NCBI GenBank assembly: GCA_022797535.1
Contig: JAAWKU010000010.1
Location: 1 to 41,512, forward strand
Reading direction: 5' to 3'
From: Lachnospiraceae bacterium
GTDB lineage: Bacteria; Bacillota; Clostridia; Lachnospirales; Lachnospiraceae
DNA: 41,512 nucleotides
Shown: one piece after another, positions 1 to 9,894 of the stretch
How positions within the stretch are numbered: the stretch's first letter is position 1
How the letters are laid out: every line of letters starts with the position of its first letter
The notes under the pieces: generated by a model
Told to the model about the DNA's origin: nothing
The model's input: the letters and a program-made list of their open reading frames with translations, nothing else
Database searches by the model: none
Made by a program: the position numbers and the translations under genes

Positions 1-483
1 GAGAAGCGGGCCGCCAAGAAGCAGGCAAAGCAGGATAAGAAGGCGGATGCCGCCAGGGAGAAGATCGCAGAGCTTGAGGATCGGGTGAAGCGTCAGCTGG
101 CGGAGTTTGAAAACTTCCGAAACAGGACTGAAAAAGAGAAACAGACCATGTTTGAGACCGGAGCCAAGAGTGTTATAGAGAAGATTCTCCCGGTTATCGA
201 CAATTTTGAGCGGGGTCTGGCCACAGTGCCGGAAGAGCAGCAGAGCGACGGCTTTGTGGAGGGTATGAATAAGATTTACAAGCAGATGATGAAGGAACTG
301 GAGAACATCGGCGTAAAGCCCATAGAGGCTGTGGGATGTGAGTTTGATCCCAATCTTCACAATGCGGTGATGCAGGTGGAGAACGGGGAACTGGAGTCCG
401 GCACGGTGGCGCAGGAACTGCAAAAGGGTTATACCTACAGGGATTCTGTTGTAAGGCACAGCATGGTTTCTGTAGTTTCATAG
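1..483 (+). CDS. grpE: GrpE nucleotide exchange factor, 3' part
   Basis: Co-chaperone that releases ADP from DnaK. The reading frame is open from base 1, so the true start and the variable N-terminus lie upstream of the window; 160 codons are visible. The visible part begins with a Lys/Ala/Glu-rich coiled-coil stretch and continues into the GrpE core (QLAEFENFRNRTEKE, then VIDNFERGL). It ends with the beta-wing region typical of the family (GVEFDPNLHNAVM-type segment, here with Cys, and YRDSVVRHSMVSV). dnaK starts 50 nt downstream, as in the hrcA-grpE-dnaK-dnaJ operon of Firmicutes. hrcA and any CIRCE operator would lie before the window, so heat-shock control is inferred, not seen. A GTG at 85 is an internal codon, not a likely start. 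Confidence 0.95.
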   Translation, partial: EKRAAKKQAKQDKKADAAREKIAELEDRVKRQLAEFENFRNRTEKEKQTMFETGAKSVIEKILPVIDNFERGLATVPEEQQSDGFVEGMNKIYKQMMKELENIGVKPIEAVGCEFDPNLHNAVMQVENGELESGTVAQELQKGYTYRDSVVRHSMVSVVS

Positions 484-515
484 ATACAGCATTTCAAATT
501 ATCAGTTCATTATAG

Positions 516-2420
<1,905 letters not shown>

Positions 2421-2449
2421 GCTGGCGGCGTCCAGATTTCTACACCGGA

Positions 2450-2472
2450 GAATGGCTCGTTCTGAGCCATTC
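2450..2472 (+). terminator. Hairpin between dnaK and dnaJ
   Basis: A perfect 9-bp stem (2450-2458 with 2464-2472, GAATGGCTC arm) encloses a 5-nt loop, 30 nt after the dnaK stop. There is no clean U-tract after it. It may therefore be a partial terminator or an mRNA processing/stability element that sets the dnaK:dnaJ ratio, rather than a full terminator. The function is inferred. Confidence 0.5.
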
Positions 2473-2481
2473 TTCATGTGG

Positions 2482-2510
2482 TTGTGATAAAGGATATGCG
2501 GTACTATTAA
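2482..2510 (+). promoter_or_regulatory. Weak promoter-like pair before dnaJ
   Basis: TTGTGA (2482-2487) and TATTAA (2505-2510) are separated by 17 bp. Each hexamer matches the sigma-A consensus at 4 of 6 positions. It lies between the hairpin and the AGGAGG of dnaJ, so it could give some independent dnaJ expression. The match is weak and could be chance. Confidence 0.25.
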
Positions 2511-2528
2511 TAGCAGGAGGTCATATTT

Positions 2529-3707
2529 ATGGCAGAACAGAAACGAGATTATTATGAGGTCCTGGGTATCGGGAAGAATGCGGACGACGGGGAGATTAAG
2601 AAAGCATACCGTGCCCTGGCCAAGAAATATCATCCCGACGTAAACCCGGGGAATGCGGAAGCAGAAGCAAAATTCAAGGAAGCATCCGAGGCTTATGCGG
2701 TTTTGAGTGATCCGGACAAGAGACGCCAGTATGACCAGTTTGGCCATGCGGCTTTTGAGGGCGGCGCGGGCGGCCCTGGCGGATTTGATTTCAGCGGCGC
2801 GGATTTCAGTGATATTTTCGGGGATATCTTCGGGGACTTTTTCGGCGGCCGCAGCAGGGGCGCCAGCAACGGCCCCATGAAGGGGGCCAATCTGCGCACC
2901 AGCGTGCGGATCACCTTCGAGGAAGCCGTGTTTGGCTGTGAAAAGCAGATTGAACTGACGGTCAAGGAGAATTGTAAGACCTGTAACGGCACCGGCGCCA
3001 AGCCGGGAACCAGCCCGGAGACCTGTACCAAATGCGGCGGCAAGGGCCAGGTGGTGTTTACCTCCCAATCCTTTTTCGGCACGGTGCGGAATGTGCAGGC
3101 CTGTCCTGACTGTCAGGGAACTGGCAAGATCATCAGGGAAAAGTGCGTGGACTGCCGGGGTACAGGTTATGTGCCCATGAAGAAACGGTATGCGGTGGAT
3201 ATTCCCGCAGGCATCGACAACGGACAGTGCAAGCGCCTGCCCGGGCTGGGCGAGCCTGGTACCAACGGCGGAGCCAGAGGCGATGTGCTGGTGGAAGTGG
3301 TGGTGGGACGTCATCCCATCTTCCAGAGGCAGGACTACAACATTTTCTCCACCGTGCCCATCTCCTTCGCTGTGGCGGCGCTGGGGGGCGAGATCGTCAT
3401 AGATACTGTGGACGGCAAGGTGATCTATGATGTGAAGGCAGGGACGCAGACGGATACCAAGGTGCGCCTGAAAGGCAAGGGCGTTCCCACCCTGCGCAAC
3501 AAGGAAGTGCGGGGCGATCACTATGTGACGCTTGTAGTGGAAGTGCCCGACAGATTGTCCCATGAAGCCAGGGAATTGCTTCGCCAGTTTGACGCGGAGA
3601 GCGGCGACAGCCTGAATGCGGCCAAGAAGCTGGAGAAGGATGATAAACCCGGCGAGGGTAAAGAGGGCAAGGAAGGCAAGGATAAGAAGAAAAAATTTTG
3701 GAAATAA
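2529..3707 (+). CDS. dnaJ: Chaperone protein DnaJ (Hsp40)
   Basis: Co-chaperone that delivers substrates to DnaK and stimulates its ATPase. This is a full-length type I DnaJ of 392 residues. The J domain is at about 5-70 with the HPD motif ([10 protein letters not shown]). A Gly/Phe-rich region follows (about 75-110, [13 protein letters not shown]). The zinc domain carries four Cys-x2-Cys-x-Gly-x-Gly repeats ([32 protein letters not shown]), then come the C-terminal substrate-binding domains. The C-terminus is an unusually Lys/Glu/Gly-rich tail ([15 protein letters not shown]). AGGAGG at 2515-2520 sets the ATG at 2529. A strong hairpin follows the gene. Confidence 0.98.
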   Translation: MAEQKRDYYEVLGIGKNADDGEIKKAYRALAKKYHPDVNPGNAEAEAKFKEASEAYAVLSDPDKRRQYDQFGHAAFEGGAGGPGGFDFSGADFSDIFGDIFGDFFGGRSRGASNGPMKGANLRTSVRITFEEAVFGCEKQIELTVKENCKTCNGTGAKPGTSPETCTKCGGKGQVVFTSQSFFGTVRNVQACPDCQGTGKIIREKCVDCRGTGYVPMKKRYAVDIPAGIDNGQCKRLPGLGEPGTNGGARGDVLVEVVVGRHPIFQRQDYNIFSTVPISFAVAALGGEIVIDTVDGKVIYDVKAGTQTDTKVRLKGKGVPTLRNKEVRGDHYVTLVVEVPDRLSHEARELLRQFDAESGDSLNAAKKLEKDDKPGEGKEGKEGKDKKKKFWK

Positions 3708-3720
3708 ATGCGGCAGATAA

Positions 3721-3759
3721 AGTCAGAAGGCGGATTTTTAAAGAACCCGCCTTCTGACT
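3721..3759. terminator. Terminator hairpin after dnaJ (convergent)
   Basis: A perfect 13-bp stem (3721-3733 AGTCAGAAGGCGG with 3747-3759) has a 13-nt A/T-rich loop. It lies between the convergent dnaJ and the minus-strand solute-binding protein gene ending at 3781, so it can serve both. Only a weak T-rich tail is seen on the plus strand. Confidence 0.75.
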
Positions 3760-3780
3760 CTATCTGTTTCGCACAGTGCA

Positions 3781-5082
3781 TTATTTTCTTTCGTCCAGAT
3801 ATAACTGTACTTTACTATCCACTATTTTAGCGACTTCTGCAGCTGCTTTTTCTCCATAAAAGAAGGGGAGTGCTTCTTCCCATATAATATCCCAGATATC
3901 ATTCTCCCATTGATAATATATGGGGTCTTTCAGCATTTCCCAGAAGATGCGTTCCTCCTCATCGGTCATTAATCTGGGGGAATAAAATATTCCGTTTTTT
4001 TCATAGCCGGTTTCAGTGCTGATACATTCCTTTTGCGCTTCCTGCCACAGCGATTCCAATAGTGTTTGATTTACAGGAAATTCGCCATGTTCTGTTACCA
4101 GCTTTCGCAATACTTCCTCCGTCAACAGATATCGCATGAAATCCAAGGCGCCATCCTTATGAGAAGAGGCCGCATTAATATAAAAGCTGTTTACAATGAT
4201 CTGATGTACTCCGCCCAAAGGACTGGGGTATCCCATATAGACCGGTTTTCCTCCGAAAAGCGCATTGCAATACCAGAAGTCAGAGAAATTACCAAGCCCA
4301 ATAGTTGTGCAAAACTTTTCTCCAGAAGTCTGCTTTCTTTTGATGGATTCTCCGGAGACAGGATCAGAATATTGTTTTGCAAATTCTAACATGTCTATAA
4401 ATTCTTGTTGTTCAAAAGAACTGATTCCCTGTTCTTCATTCACAAACAACTGGATTCCGGCCATTCCAACTCCCAACACATTCAGTGTATAGAGTCCTGC
4501 TTCTTCCCTCGTCCATCCATAAGGGGCTCCGATAAATACGGCAGTATTGCTTTCCTCTGTTTTTTGCATGCAATAATCCTTTGTCCAGTTTTCTCTGTCT
4601 GTAGCCATGCTTGAAGATGTAACCATAGTATTCAGGGAAAAGGAAAAGGGAATTCCGTATTGCCTGCCATCTATGGTATTGGCCTCTGTCGCGGCTCTTA
4701 TGATGTTTCCTTGTTTTGCCAGAAAATCTGTCACATCAAGAAACTGTCCCGACTCGGCATAGGGTTTCATATTTATTCCCTGTAGCGCGGTGATGGACAG
4801 TATGTCCGGTCCCTTTTCGTTGGTCAACTCCAGTTGAATGCGCCTGCGCCAATCCTCAATAGAAATGTCTCCGCTATATTCCAGCGGTACAATCTCATAT
4901 TGATCGCTTTTTCTGTTATAATCCGCAATGACTTCTCGCATGGTAACATCCAGGACGCTTATGCATAGCTGAATTTCTTCTCTGCCCTCTTCGTTAAGTT
5001 GGGAAGCGGTGGGGGCTTTGCAGCCACTGATCAACATACTAAATGCCAGTATAGCTGATATTAACATTGCCTTGCTTCGCAT
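3781..5082 (-). CDS. Orphan extracellular solute-binding lipoprotein (ABC family 1)
   Basis: Probable substrate-binding lipoprotein of a carbohydrate-type ABC importer, anchored outside the membrane. The 433-residue protein starts with a lipoprotein signal peptide whose lipobox is LISGC (Cys about residue 21). The mature part has the family layout: an N-terminal lobe with a DVTMREVIADYNRKS helix and LTNEKGPDILSI, and a C-terminal lobe with an AASSHKDGALDFMRYLLTEE segment typical of family 1 binding proteins. Start at 5082 is supported by AGGGGAGGGG (5091-5100, complement). No permease or ATPase gene is nearby, so the substrate is unknown and it may work with components elsewhere. It belongs to an AT-rich accessory block between dnaJ and prmA. 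Confidence 0.85.
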   Translation of the reverse strand: MRSKAMLISAILAFSMLISGCKAPTASQLNEEGREEIQLCISVLDVTMREVIADYNRKSDQYEIVPLEYSGDISIEDWRRRIQLELTNEKGPDILSITALQGINMKPYAESGQFLDVTDFLAKQGNIIRAATEANTIDGRQYGIPFSFSLNTMVTSSSMATDRENWTKDYCMQKTEESNTAVFIGAPYGWTREEAGLYTLNVLGVGMAGIQLFVNEEQGISSFEQQEFIDMLEFAKQYSDPVSGESIKRKQTSGEKFCTTIGLGNFSDFWYCNALFGGKPVYMGYPSPLGGVHQIIVNSFYINAASSHKDGALDFMRYLLTEEVLRKLVTEHGEFPVNQTLLESLWQEAQKECISTETGYEKNGIFYSPRLMTDEEERIFWEMLKDPIYYQWENDIWDIIWEEALPFFYGEKAAAEVAKIVDSKVQLYLDERK

Positions 5083-5101
5083 ATTATTGTCCCCTCCCCT
5101 G

Positions 5102-5132
5102 CGCTGAGAAGCTGGAATGCGGCTCCTCAGCG
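5102..5132 (-). other. Stem-loop between small secreted gene and lipoprotein gene
   Basis: CGCTGAG (5102-5108) pairs with CTCAGCG (5126-5132). The stem extends by three more pairs after one mismatch. It has no U-tract on the minus strand and sits just before the RBS of the lipoprotein gene, so it could limit read-through or protect a processed mRNA end. The role is inferred. Confidence 0.4.
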
Positions 5133-5145
5133 TATTTATTGCCTG

Positions 5146-5457
5146 TTAATGGTTGTATTGGTGCATCGTTTCTCCATAAGAATAATACGACTGTCCCTCT
5201 TCTCCGCATATGCGGCACTTGGTATAGTTGATATATTTATAAACATAAAGTTCACACGATGTCAGTTTTCCTCCAACATAACACTGATGTGAACCGACGG
5301 TGTTACACCCTATGGTGACTGTTGAATATGTATAAAAAGCTGAGGTTTCTCCACCGTGGTTGCAACTTCCTGCATTAACCACCAACATAGATCCTGCTAT
5401 AATAGTTCCACCAATAAATAGTGCCAAAAGTTCTTTTGCTTGTTTTAATCCTTTCAT
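5146..5457 (-). CDS. Small Cys-rich secreted or membrane-anchored protein, unknown
   Basis: I do not recognise a family. The 103-residue product starts MKGLKQAKELLALFIGG; a GGAAAGAAGGG-like site precedes this ATG, which is preferred over an ATG 16 codons upstream. Residues about 8-29 form one hydrophobic segment ending VVNAG, so it is either a signal peptide or an anchor. The rest is polar and Tyr-rich with six Cys, including a CRIC (CxxC) pair near the C-terminus, plus several His, which suggests a small metal-binding or disulfide-bonded fold. It lies 63 bases upstream of the lipoprotein gene on the same strand and may be cotranscribed with it. The function is unknown. Confidence 0.6.
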   Translation of the reverse strand: MKGLKQAKELLALFIGGTIIAGSMLVVNAGSCNHGGETSAFYTYSTVTIGCNTVGSHQCYVGGKLTSCELYVYKYINYTKCRICGEEGQSYYSYGETMHQYNH

Positions 5458-6190
5458 TGTGTGCCCTTCTTTCCTTTGAATTAATTCGTTTGTCATAAAA
5501 TGCAAGGACTTCTTACGGATCGTATGGCATTTATCAATTAACTACACTTAATAAACGCCGCATTTATTAGTATCTTAGGTGAAAATAGATACATTTTTCT
5601 TATTTCTATCCGCCTTTCATCATGAATTCTCAATTCCTCTTATGATTTATACTTTTTAATAAAATCATGTTAAGTATAAAACACTTTTGAGAAATAGTCA
5701 ACAGCTTAAAATACAATAAACTACTTTGATTAAAACCAATACCGTGATGTGAATTTTAAAAACAATAGTATATAATACACAAACAAATTTTGCAAAAACT
5801 TCATATGAAAGCCATTGCAAAGCGAAAAATAAAATTATTTGTGTTGTTAACTCAACTTTATAAATTATAGCGTGAAGACGAATTCGTGCCTTCAAGGAGA
5901 ATCAAAATGTCTGGCCATCGCACAAACATGTTATTATGGATGAAAAATTTTATACTTGATAACCCACAGCTGCTTCAAATTTTAATGCAGAGTACAAAAA
6001 GTATATACACTTCAGTGAGCTGATTACGCATTAATGTGCTGTTGTCATCACAAATCAACTTTTTATTGTTGCACATGCAGATCAGATAGCTAAACAAGTT
6101 TTTTAATAAGGATATTGGCATTTAATAAGTTTTATTGATTTAAAGATGAATGAAGACATATTTATAGTTTATGTGTAATAAAAAAGAGAT
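5458..6190. other. AT-rich region without a convincing gene
   Basis: About 730 bases are strongly AT-rich compared with the flanking backbone, with many short in-frame stops in all frames. The only open frame of note (about 65 codons on the minus strand near 5698-5895) has no ribosome binding site and a composition that simply reflects AT bias. The promoter for the two minus-strand genes at 3781-5457 must lie in its left part, but I could not pick a single convincing -35/-10 pair. It may be decayed foreign DNA. Confidence 0.6.
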
Positions 6191-6193
6191 AAA

Positions 6194-6243
6194 GGCATGG
6201 TGCCGTACTGGGAATAATAAATATCCATATACGGCACCATGCC
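6194..6243 (-). terminator. Terminator of the McrB-like gene
   Basis: A perfect 14-bp stem (6194-6207 GGCATGGTGCCGTA with 6230-6243) has a 22-nt loop, directly after the stop of the minus-strand gene. Read on the minus strand it is followed by a T-rich tract (TTTATCTCTTTTTT), as expected for an intrinsic terminator. Confidence 0.85.
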
Positions 6244-6244
6244 T

Positions 6245-7672
6245 CTAGCATAACAGTTCAAACAGATCTGCTTCGTCCTCTTGGTAGGTCAGGTACAATT
6301 CCTCATAGGATTCGGTCAGATAATGGGGATGGTTCGGGAACACATCCTGCTTCAGGTAGAAGATTACCTTGTTAATGAAAGTATCCCGTTGGCACAGGTC
6401 GGCCTCCGAAACAAAGAAGGGCCCCAGTTTTTTGTTCTCCGGGATGCGGGACAGATGGCGGCGGGCAGGATCGGAGTGATCTCCCATCTCCTGCAGCAGC
6501 TGCCTGTTGACCATGTCGATTATCTTGTTCACCAGCCGGGCGAAGGTGGGCCAGTCTCTGGAGAGGTTTCCTTCATAATATAGCTGGCTCACGAAATCCT
6601 CCAGGGGGGTTCCCTGGAAGATGGCTGTAAGGGGCCTGTGTCCCGCAAAGGTGTCGTAGGGATGGCTCCATTCCCGGGGCAGATCATCGAAGCTGATCCG
6701 CACATACTCCAGCGCGAACCGACGCTTGAAGGCATTGTCCAGCACAAAGATATTCTCGTCCGCCGTGTTCATGGTGGCCAGAATATTGAAGTTGGCGGGA
6801 AACCATACCTTTCCCTCCATAAACAGTTTTTTCAGCCCCGGATCCCGGGAAAAAAAGGCCGTGATATCGTTGTTGGCCACCGGGTATTCGGATTTGCCGC
6901 TGCCCTGGCGGTCCAGCAGTTGAAACAGATCTCCGAATATGGCAGGGGCATTGCCCCGGTTGATCTCTTCGATCACCAGATAATATTTTTCCGAGGGGTG
7001 CATGAAGGCTTCCTTCAGCAGGAGGGTCAGGGGTCCCGCCGCAAAGATATAGTCCAGAGGGCGGTCCTGCGTGACCAGGGGTTTGATGCTTCCCACGAAA
7101 TCCTGATAGGTGTAGGTGGGGTGAAAAATCAGACGCTTGCAATGGGCGTCCCGTTCTTCGGCAACGGGATACTCCTTTTCAATCATCTTGTTTACCCGGT
7201 AGGATTTACCTGTTCCGGGAGCGCCGTAATAGATTTTCTGAAGGGGCGTCAGGGGTACTTCTTCATAGCGAAAGTCAAGGCCCTGGTCATCGTTATAGGC
7301 TTCGCTGCCGATCTCCTGCTTTAAGTAAAAGGGCGCGGAAATCTCCGGGGCCTGGGAGGCTTCCGTCCCCCGCAGGAAGGCCTGGTACAACTGTATGGCG
7401 GCGGCCAGAGTCCCGTTGCCATAGGCTTCGTTGGCCTTGCGGAATTCCGCTTTTCCCTGAAGTTGTTCATACATGTTGTCAAATTCATAGCCATTCTTAT
7501 AGAAAAAGAGATTACCTGCCACATAGGGCTCCAGCTTTCGGCATCCTGTCCGCAGCGCATGGGAGTAAGCGATGATGGCATTGTCCGTGTACCGGCGCGT
7601 TCCTCCGTCACTGTACTGCTTCCGCATCCATTCCCGAAACGCCTGTTCCTGCTCCTCGTTATTAAGCCGCAT
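6245..7672 (-). CDS. McrB-type AAA+ NTPase (orphan, no McrC seen)
   Basis: An AAA+ motor of the McrB family, which normally hydrolyses GTP and drives the McrC nuclease on methylated DNA. In the 475-residue protein, Walker A is GAPGTGKS (150-157) and Walker B is LVIEEINRGN (232-241), the form typical of McrB. The sensor/arginine region MNTADENIFVLDNAFKRRF at 301-319 is also characteristic. The first 140 residues are a separate N-terminal domain (EQAFREWMRKQ...RRYTDNAIIAYSHAL) that I cannot assign; in McrB this position holds the target-recognition domain. AGGAGG precedes the start at 7672. No McrC-like nuclease gene is adjacent on either side, so it is either an orphan, works with a distant partner, or has a non-restriction role. 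It lies where dnaJ would normally adjoin prmA. Confidence 0.85.
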   Translation of the reverse strand: MRLNNEEQEQAFREWMRKQYSDGGTRRYTDNAIIAYSHALRTGCRKLEPYVAGNLFFYKNGYEFDNMYEQLQGKAEFRKANEAYGNGTLAAAIQLYQAFLRGTEASQAPEISAPFYLKQEIGSEAYNDDQGLDFRYEEVPLTPLQKIYYGAPGTGKSYRVNKMIEKEYPVAEERDAHCKRLIFHPTYTYQDFVGSIKPLVTQDRPLDYIFAAGPLTLLLKEAFMHPSEKYYLVIEEINRGNAPAIFGDLFQLLDRQGSGKSEYPVANNDITAFFSRDPGLKKLFMEGKVWFPANFNILATMNTADENIFVLDNAFKRRFALEYVRISFDDLPREWSHPYDTFAGHRPLTAIFQGTPLEDFVSQLYYEGNLSRDWPTFARLVNKIIDMVNRQLLQEMGDHSDPARRHLSRIPENKKLGPFFVSEADLCQRDTFINKVIFYLKQDVFPNHPHYLTESYEELYLTYQEDEADLFELLC

Positions 7673-7757
7673 GTCCTCTCCTCCTGTCCGTGATATCTGC
7701 TCCTATGCTTTCAGTATGCATCAAAAGGAGGGCATTTGCAACTGTTTGAATTTGTAT

Positions 7758-7786
7758 TTGACAGGTTTTTTAATTGATTGTACAAT
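7758..7786 (+). promoter_or_regulatory. Sigma-A-type promoter for prmA operon
   Basis: TTGACA (7758-7763), exactly 17 bp, then TACAAT (7781-7786). This is a consensus -35 and a 5/6 -10. It is the best upstream promoter for prmA and probably rsmE and beyond. The leader to prmA is about 115 nt. Confidence 0.8.
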
Positions 7787-7906
7787 AGGTCCATGTTGGG
7801 AAAAGCGCGCTGACACGCAGCCGGACGCCTGCGGCGGCATATGCATCATCAGGGATGTGTGCCTGCAGGAATCATACGGAATTTTAATGAAGAAGAGGAA
7901 GAAGAT

Positions 7907-8908
7907 ATGAAGTGGGTCAAATTCAGAATTAAGACAATCACCGATGCGGAGGACATAATTATCAGTTCCCTGTACGATATCGGCCTGGAGGGGGCACAGA
8001 TCGAGGACAAGGTTCCCCTCACCGCTCTGGAAAAGGAACAGATGTTTGTGGACATCCTGCCGGAAGGGCCGGAGGATGACGGCGTGGCCTATCTCAGCTT
8101 TTTTGTGGAAAAAAAAGAGGACGGCAGTCTGGAGGTCCTGGGGGAGACGTTGGATCAGGCGTCCCTGCTGGACGCGGTAAAACGGGAACTGGACGGGATC
8201 AGGCAGTTTATGGATATCGGCGAGGGCACGGTTACAGTGGACGAGACGGAGGATATCGACTGGATCAACAACTGGAAGCAGTATTTTCATCAGTTCTATA
8301 TCGACGATATCCTGGTGATTCCCTCCTGGGAGGATGTGAAGCCCCAGGACAGCCACAGGCTGGTGCTGCACATTGATCCCGGCACGGCCTTTGGCACCGG
8401 AATGCATGAGACGACTCAGCTATGCATCCGGCAGCTGCGCAAGTATATCACTCCTCAGACCAGTCTGCTGGACGTTGGCACGGGCAGCGGCATCCTGGCC
8501 ATTCTGTCCCTGATGTTGGGAGCAAAGCATGCCCTGGGTACGGATCTGGATCCCTGCGCGGTGGATGCTGTGGCGGCCAACTGCAGGGATAACGGGATCG
8601 CCCCGGAGGATTTTGAACTGCTGATCGGTAACATCATCACCGACCGGGAGATACGGGACCAGGTGGGATACGGCTGCTATGATATCGTGGCGGCCAATAT
8701 TCTGGCGGAGGTATTGGTACCCCTGACACCCGTGATCGTGGAACATTTAAAGCCCGGCGGTATTTACATCACTTCGGGTATCATCGACGACAGAGAGCAG
8801 ATGGTGCGGGAGGCGGTGACGGCGGCGGGTTTGACCATTCTGGAAGTGACATACCAGGGAGAGTGGGTTTCCGTGACTTGTCAGAAACCCAGGCAGGAAC
8901 ACTCATAA
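7907..8908 (+). CDS. prmA: Ribosomal protein L11 methyltransferase PrmA
   Basis: SAM-dependent methyltransferase that trimethylates amino groups of ribosomal protein L11. The chosen start at 7907 (MKWVKFRIKT) follows a purine-rich GAAGAGGAAGAAG site; an in-frame ATG 22 codons upstream has none. The 333 residues contain an N-terminal L11-binding domain (1-120), the linker motif VLHIDPGTAFGTGMHETT (about 153-170), then SAM motif I LLDVGTGSGIL (187-197) and the downstream AANILAEVLVPL motif. The position next to rsmE is the standard Firmicutes order, but here it is separated from dnaJ by about 4 kb of accessory genes. Confidence 0.95.
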   Translation: MKWVKFRIKTITDAEDIIISSLYDIGLEGAQIEDKVPLTALEKEQMFVDILPEGPEDDGVAYLSFFVEKKEDGSLEVLGETLDQASLLDAVKRELDGIRQFMDIGEGTVTVDETEDIDWINNWKQYFHQFYIDDILVIPSWEDVKPQDSHRLVLHIDPGTAFGTGMHETTQLCIRQLRKYITPQTSLLDVGTGSGILAILSLMLGAKHALGTDLDPCAVDAVAANCRDNGIAPEDFELLIGNIITDREIRDQVGYGCYDIVAANILAEVLVPLTPVIVEHLKPGGIYITSGIIDDREQMVREAVTAAGLTILEVTYQGEWVSVTCQKPRQEHS

Positions 8909-9060
8909 AATAATCTGTGCCATATCGCAGCTGAAGTTCCTGAAGTGCAGGCGGCAGGTTCGCGGCAGGATGCGGGCATTTGGGTGATCCGGCAGGAGGT
9001 TCACAGCGCCCGGGCGGAAGTCTGTGGGAAGTTCTGTTCTATGCATAGGGAGAGTAAACC

Positions 9061-9813
9061 ATGTATCAATTTTTTGTGGAGCCGGAGCAGATCCAGGGCA
9101 AAGAGATTTGGATCCGGGGCGGAGATGTGAACCATATCCGGAATGTGCTGCGTATGCGGGTGGGCCAGGAATTGTCCGTGAGCAACGGCATGGACGGCAG
9201 GGAATACCGGTGCCAGATCGCGGCGTTTCAGGAGGACCAGATTCTGTGTGAACTGCGCTTTGTCAAGGAGGAGGGGGTGGAGCTGCCCTCCCGGATCTAT
9301 CTGCTTCAGGGTCTGCCCAAGGCAGACAAAATGGAGACCATCATCCAAAAAGCCGTGGAACTGGGGGTGTATCAGGTGATTCCCGTGGCCATGCATCGTT
9401 CCGTGGTAAAATTGGACGAGAGAAAAGGGGCGGCCAGGGTGGCCCGCTGGCAGTCCATCGCTGAAGCGGCGGCCAAACAGAGCAGGCGGGGGGTGATTCC
9501 CCTGGTACAACAGGTGATAAACTGGGATCAGGCCATTGAATATGTGAGGGAAATCCCGGTAAAGCTGCTTCCCTATGAACTGGCGGAGGATATGGACAGG
9601 ACCAGAGCCATCCTGGAGGGTCTGGAGCCTGGGCAGGATATCGCAGTGTTTATCGGGCCCGAAGGGGGCTTTGAGGAGCGGGAGGTTGCGTCCGCCGTGG
9701 CAGCGGGGGCCGTACCCGTCACATTGGGACGGCGGATTCTGCGCACTGAGACGGCGGGCATGACCGTGCTGTCCTGGCTGATGTACCGTCTGGAGAAAGG
9801 GGGCGCACCCTGA
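9061..9813 (+). CDS. rsmE: 16S rRNA m3U1498 methyltransferase RsmE
   Basis: SPOUT-family enzyme that methylates N3 of U1498 in 16S rRNA. The 250-residue protein has an N-terminal PUA-like domain (starts MYQFFVEP; GGDVNHIRNVLRMRVG) and the SPOUT domain with its knotted SAM site: IGPEGGFEERE (about 199-209) and LGRRILRTETAGM (about 222-234). AGGGAG at 9047-9052 precedes the ATG. A 150-nt gap separates it from prmA; no gene or clear promoter was seen there, so read-through from the prmA promoter is likely. Confidence 0.95.
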   Translation: MYQFFVEPEQIQGKEIWIRGGDVNHIRNVLRMRVGQELSVSNGMDGREYRCQIAAFQEDQILCELRFVKEEGVELPSRIYLLQGLPKADKMETIIQKAVELGVYQVIPVAMHRSVVKLDERKGAARVARWQSIAEAAAKQSRRGVIPLVQQVINWDQAIEYVREIPVKLLPYELAEDMDRTRAILEGLEPGQDIAVFIGPEGGFEEREVASAVAAGAVPVTLGRRILRTETAGMTVLSWLMYRLEKGGAP

Positions 9814-9894
9814 AGTCGTGATGCATATGATAGTTTATAGAGACCAGCAGCTTTGCATGTTCATGCCCCCCAGGGGCAGAGAGGGGAGAATACA

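Noticed and set aside
5698-5895. A 65-codon minus-strand frame in the AT-rich gap
   Set aside because: No ribosome binding site and an AT-driven hydrophobic composition; not distinguishable from chance.
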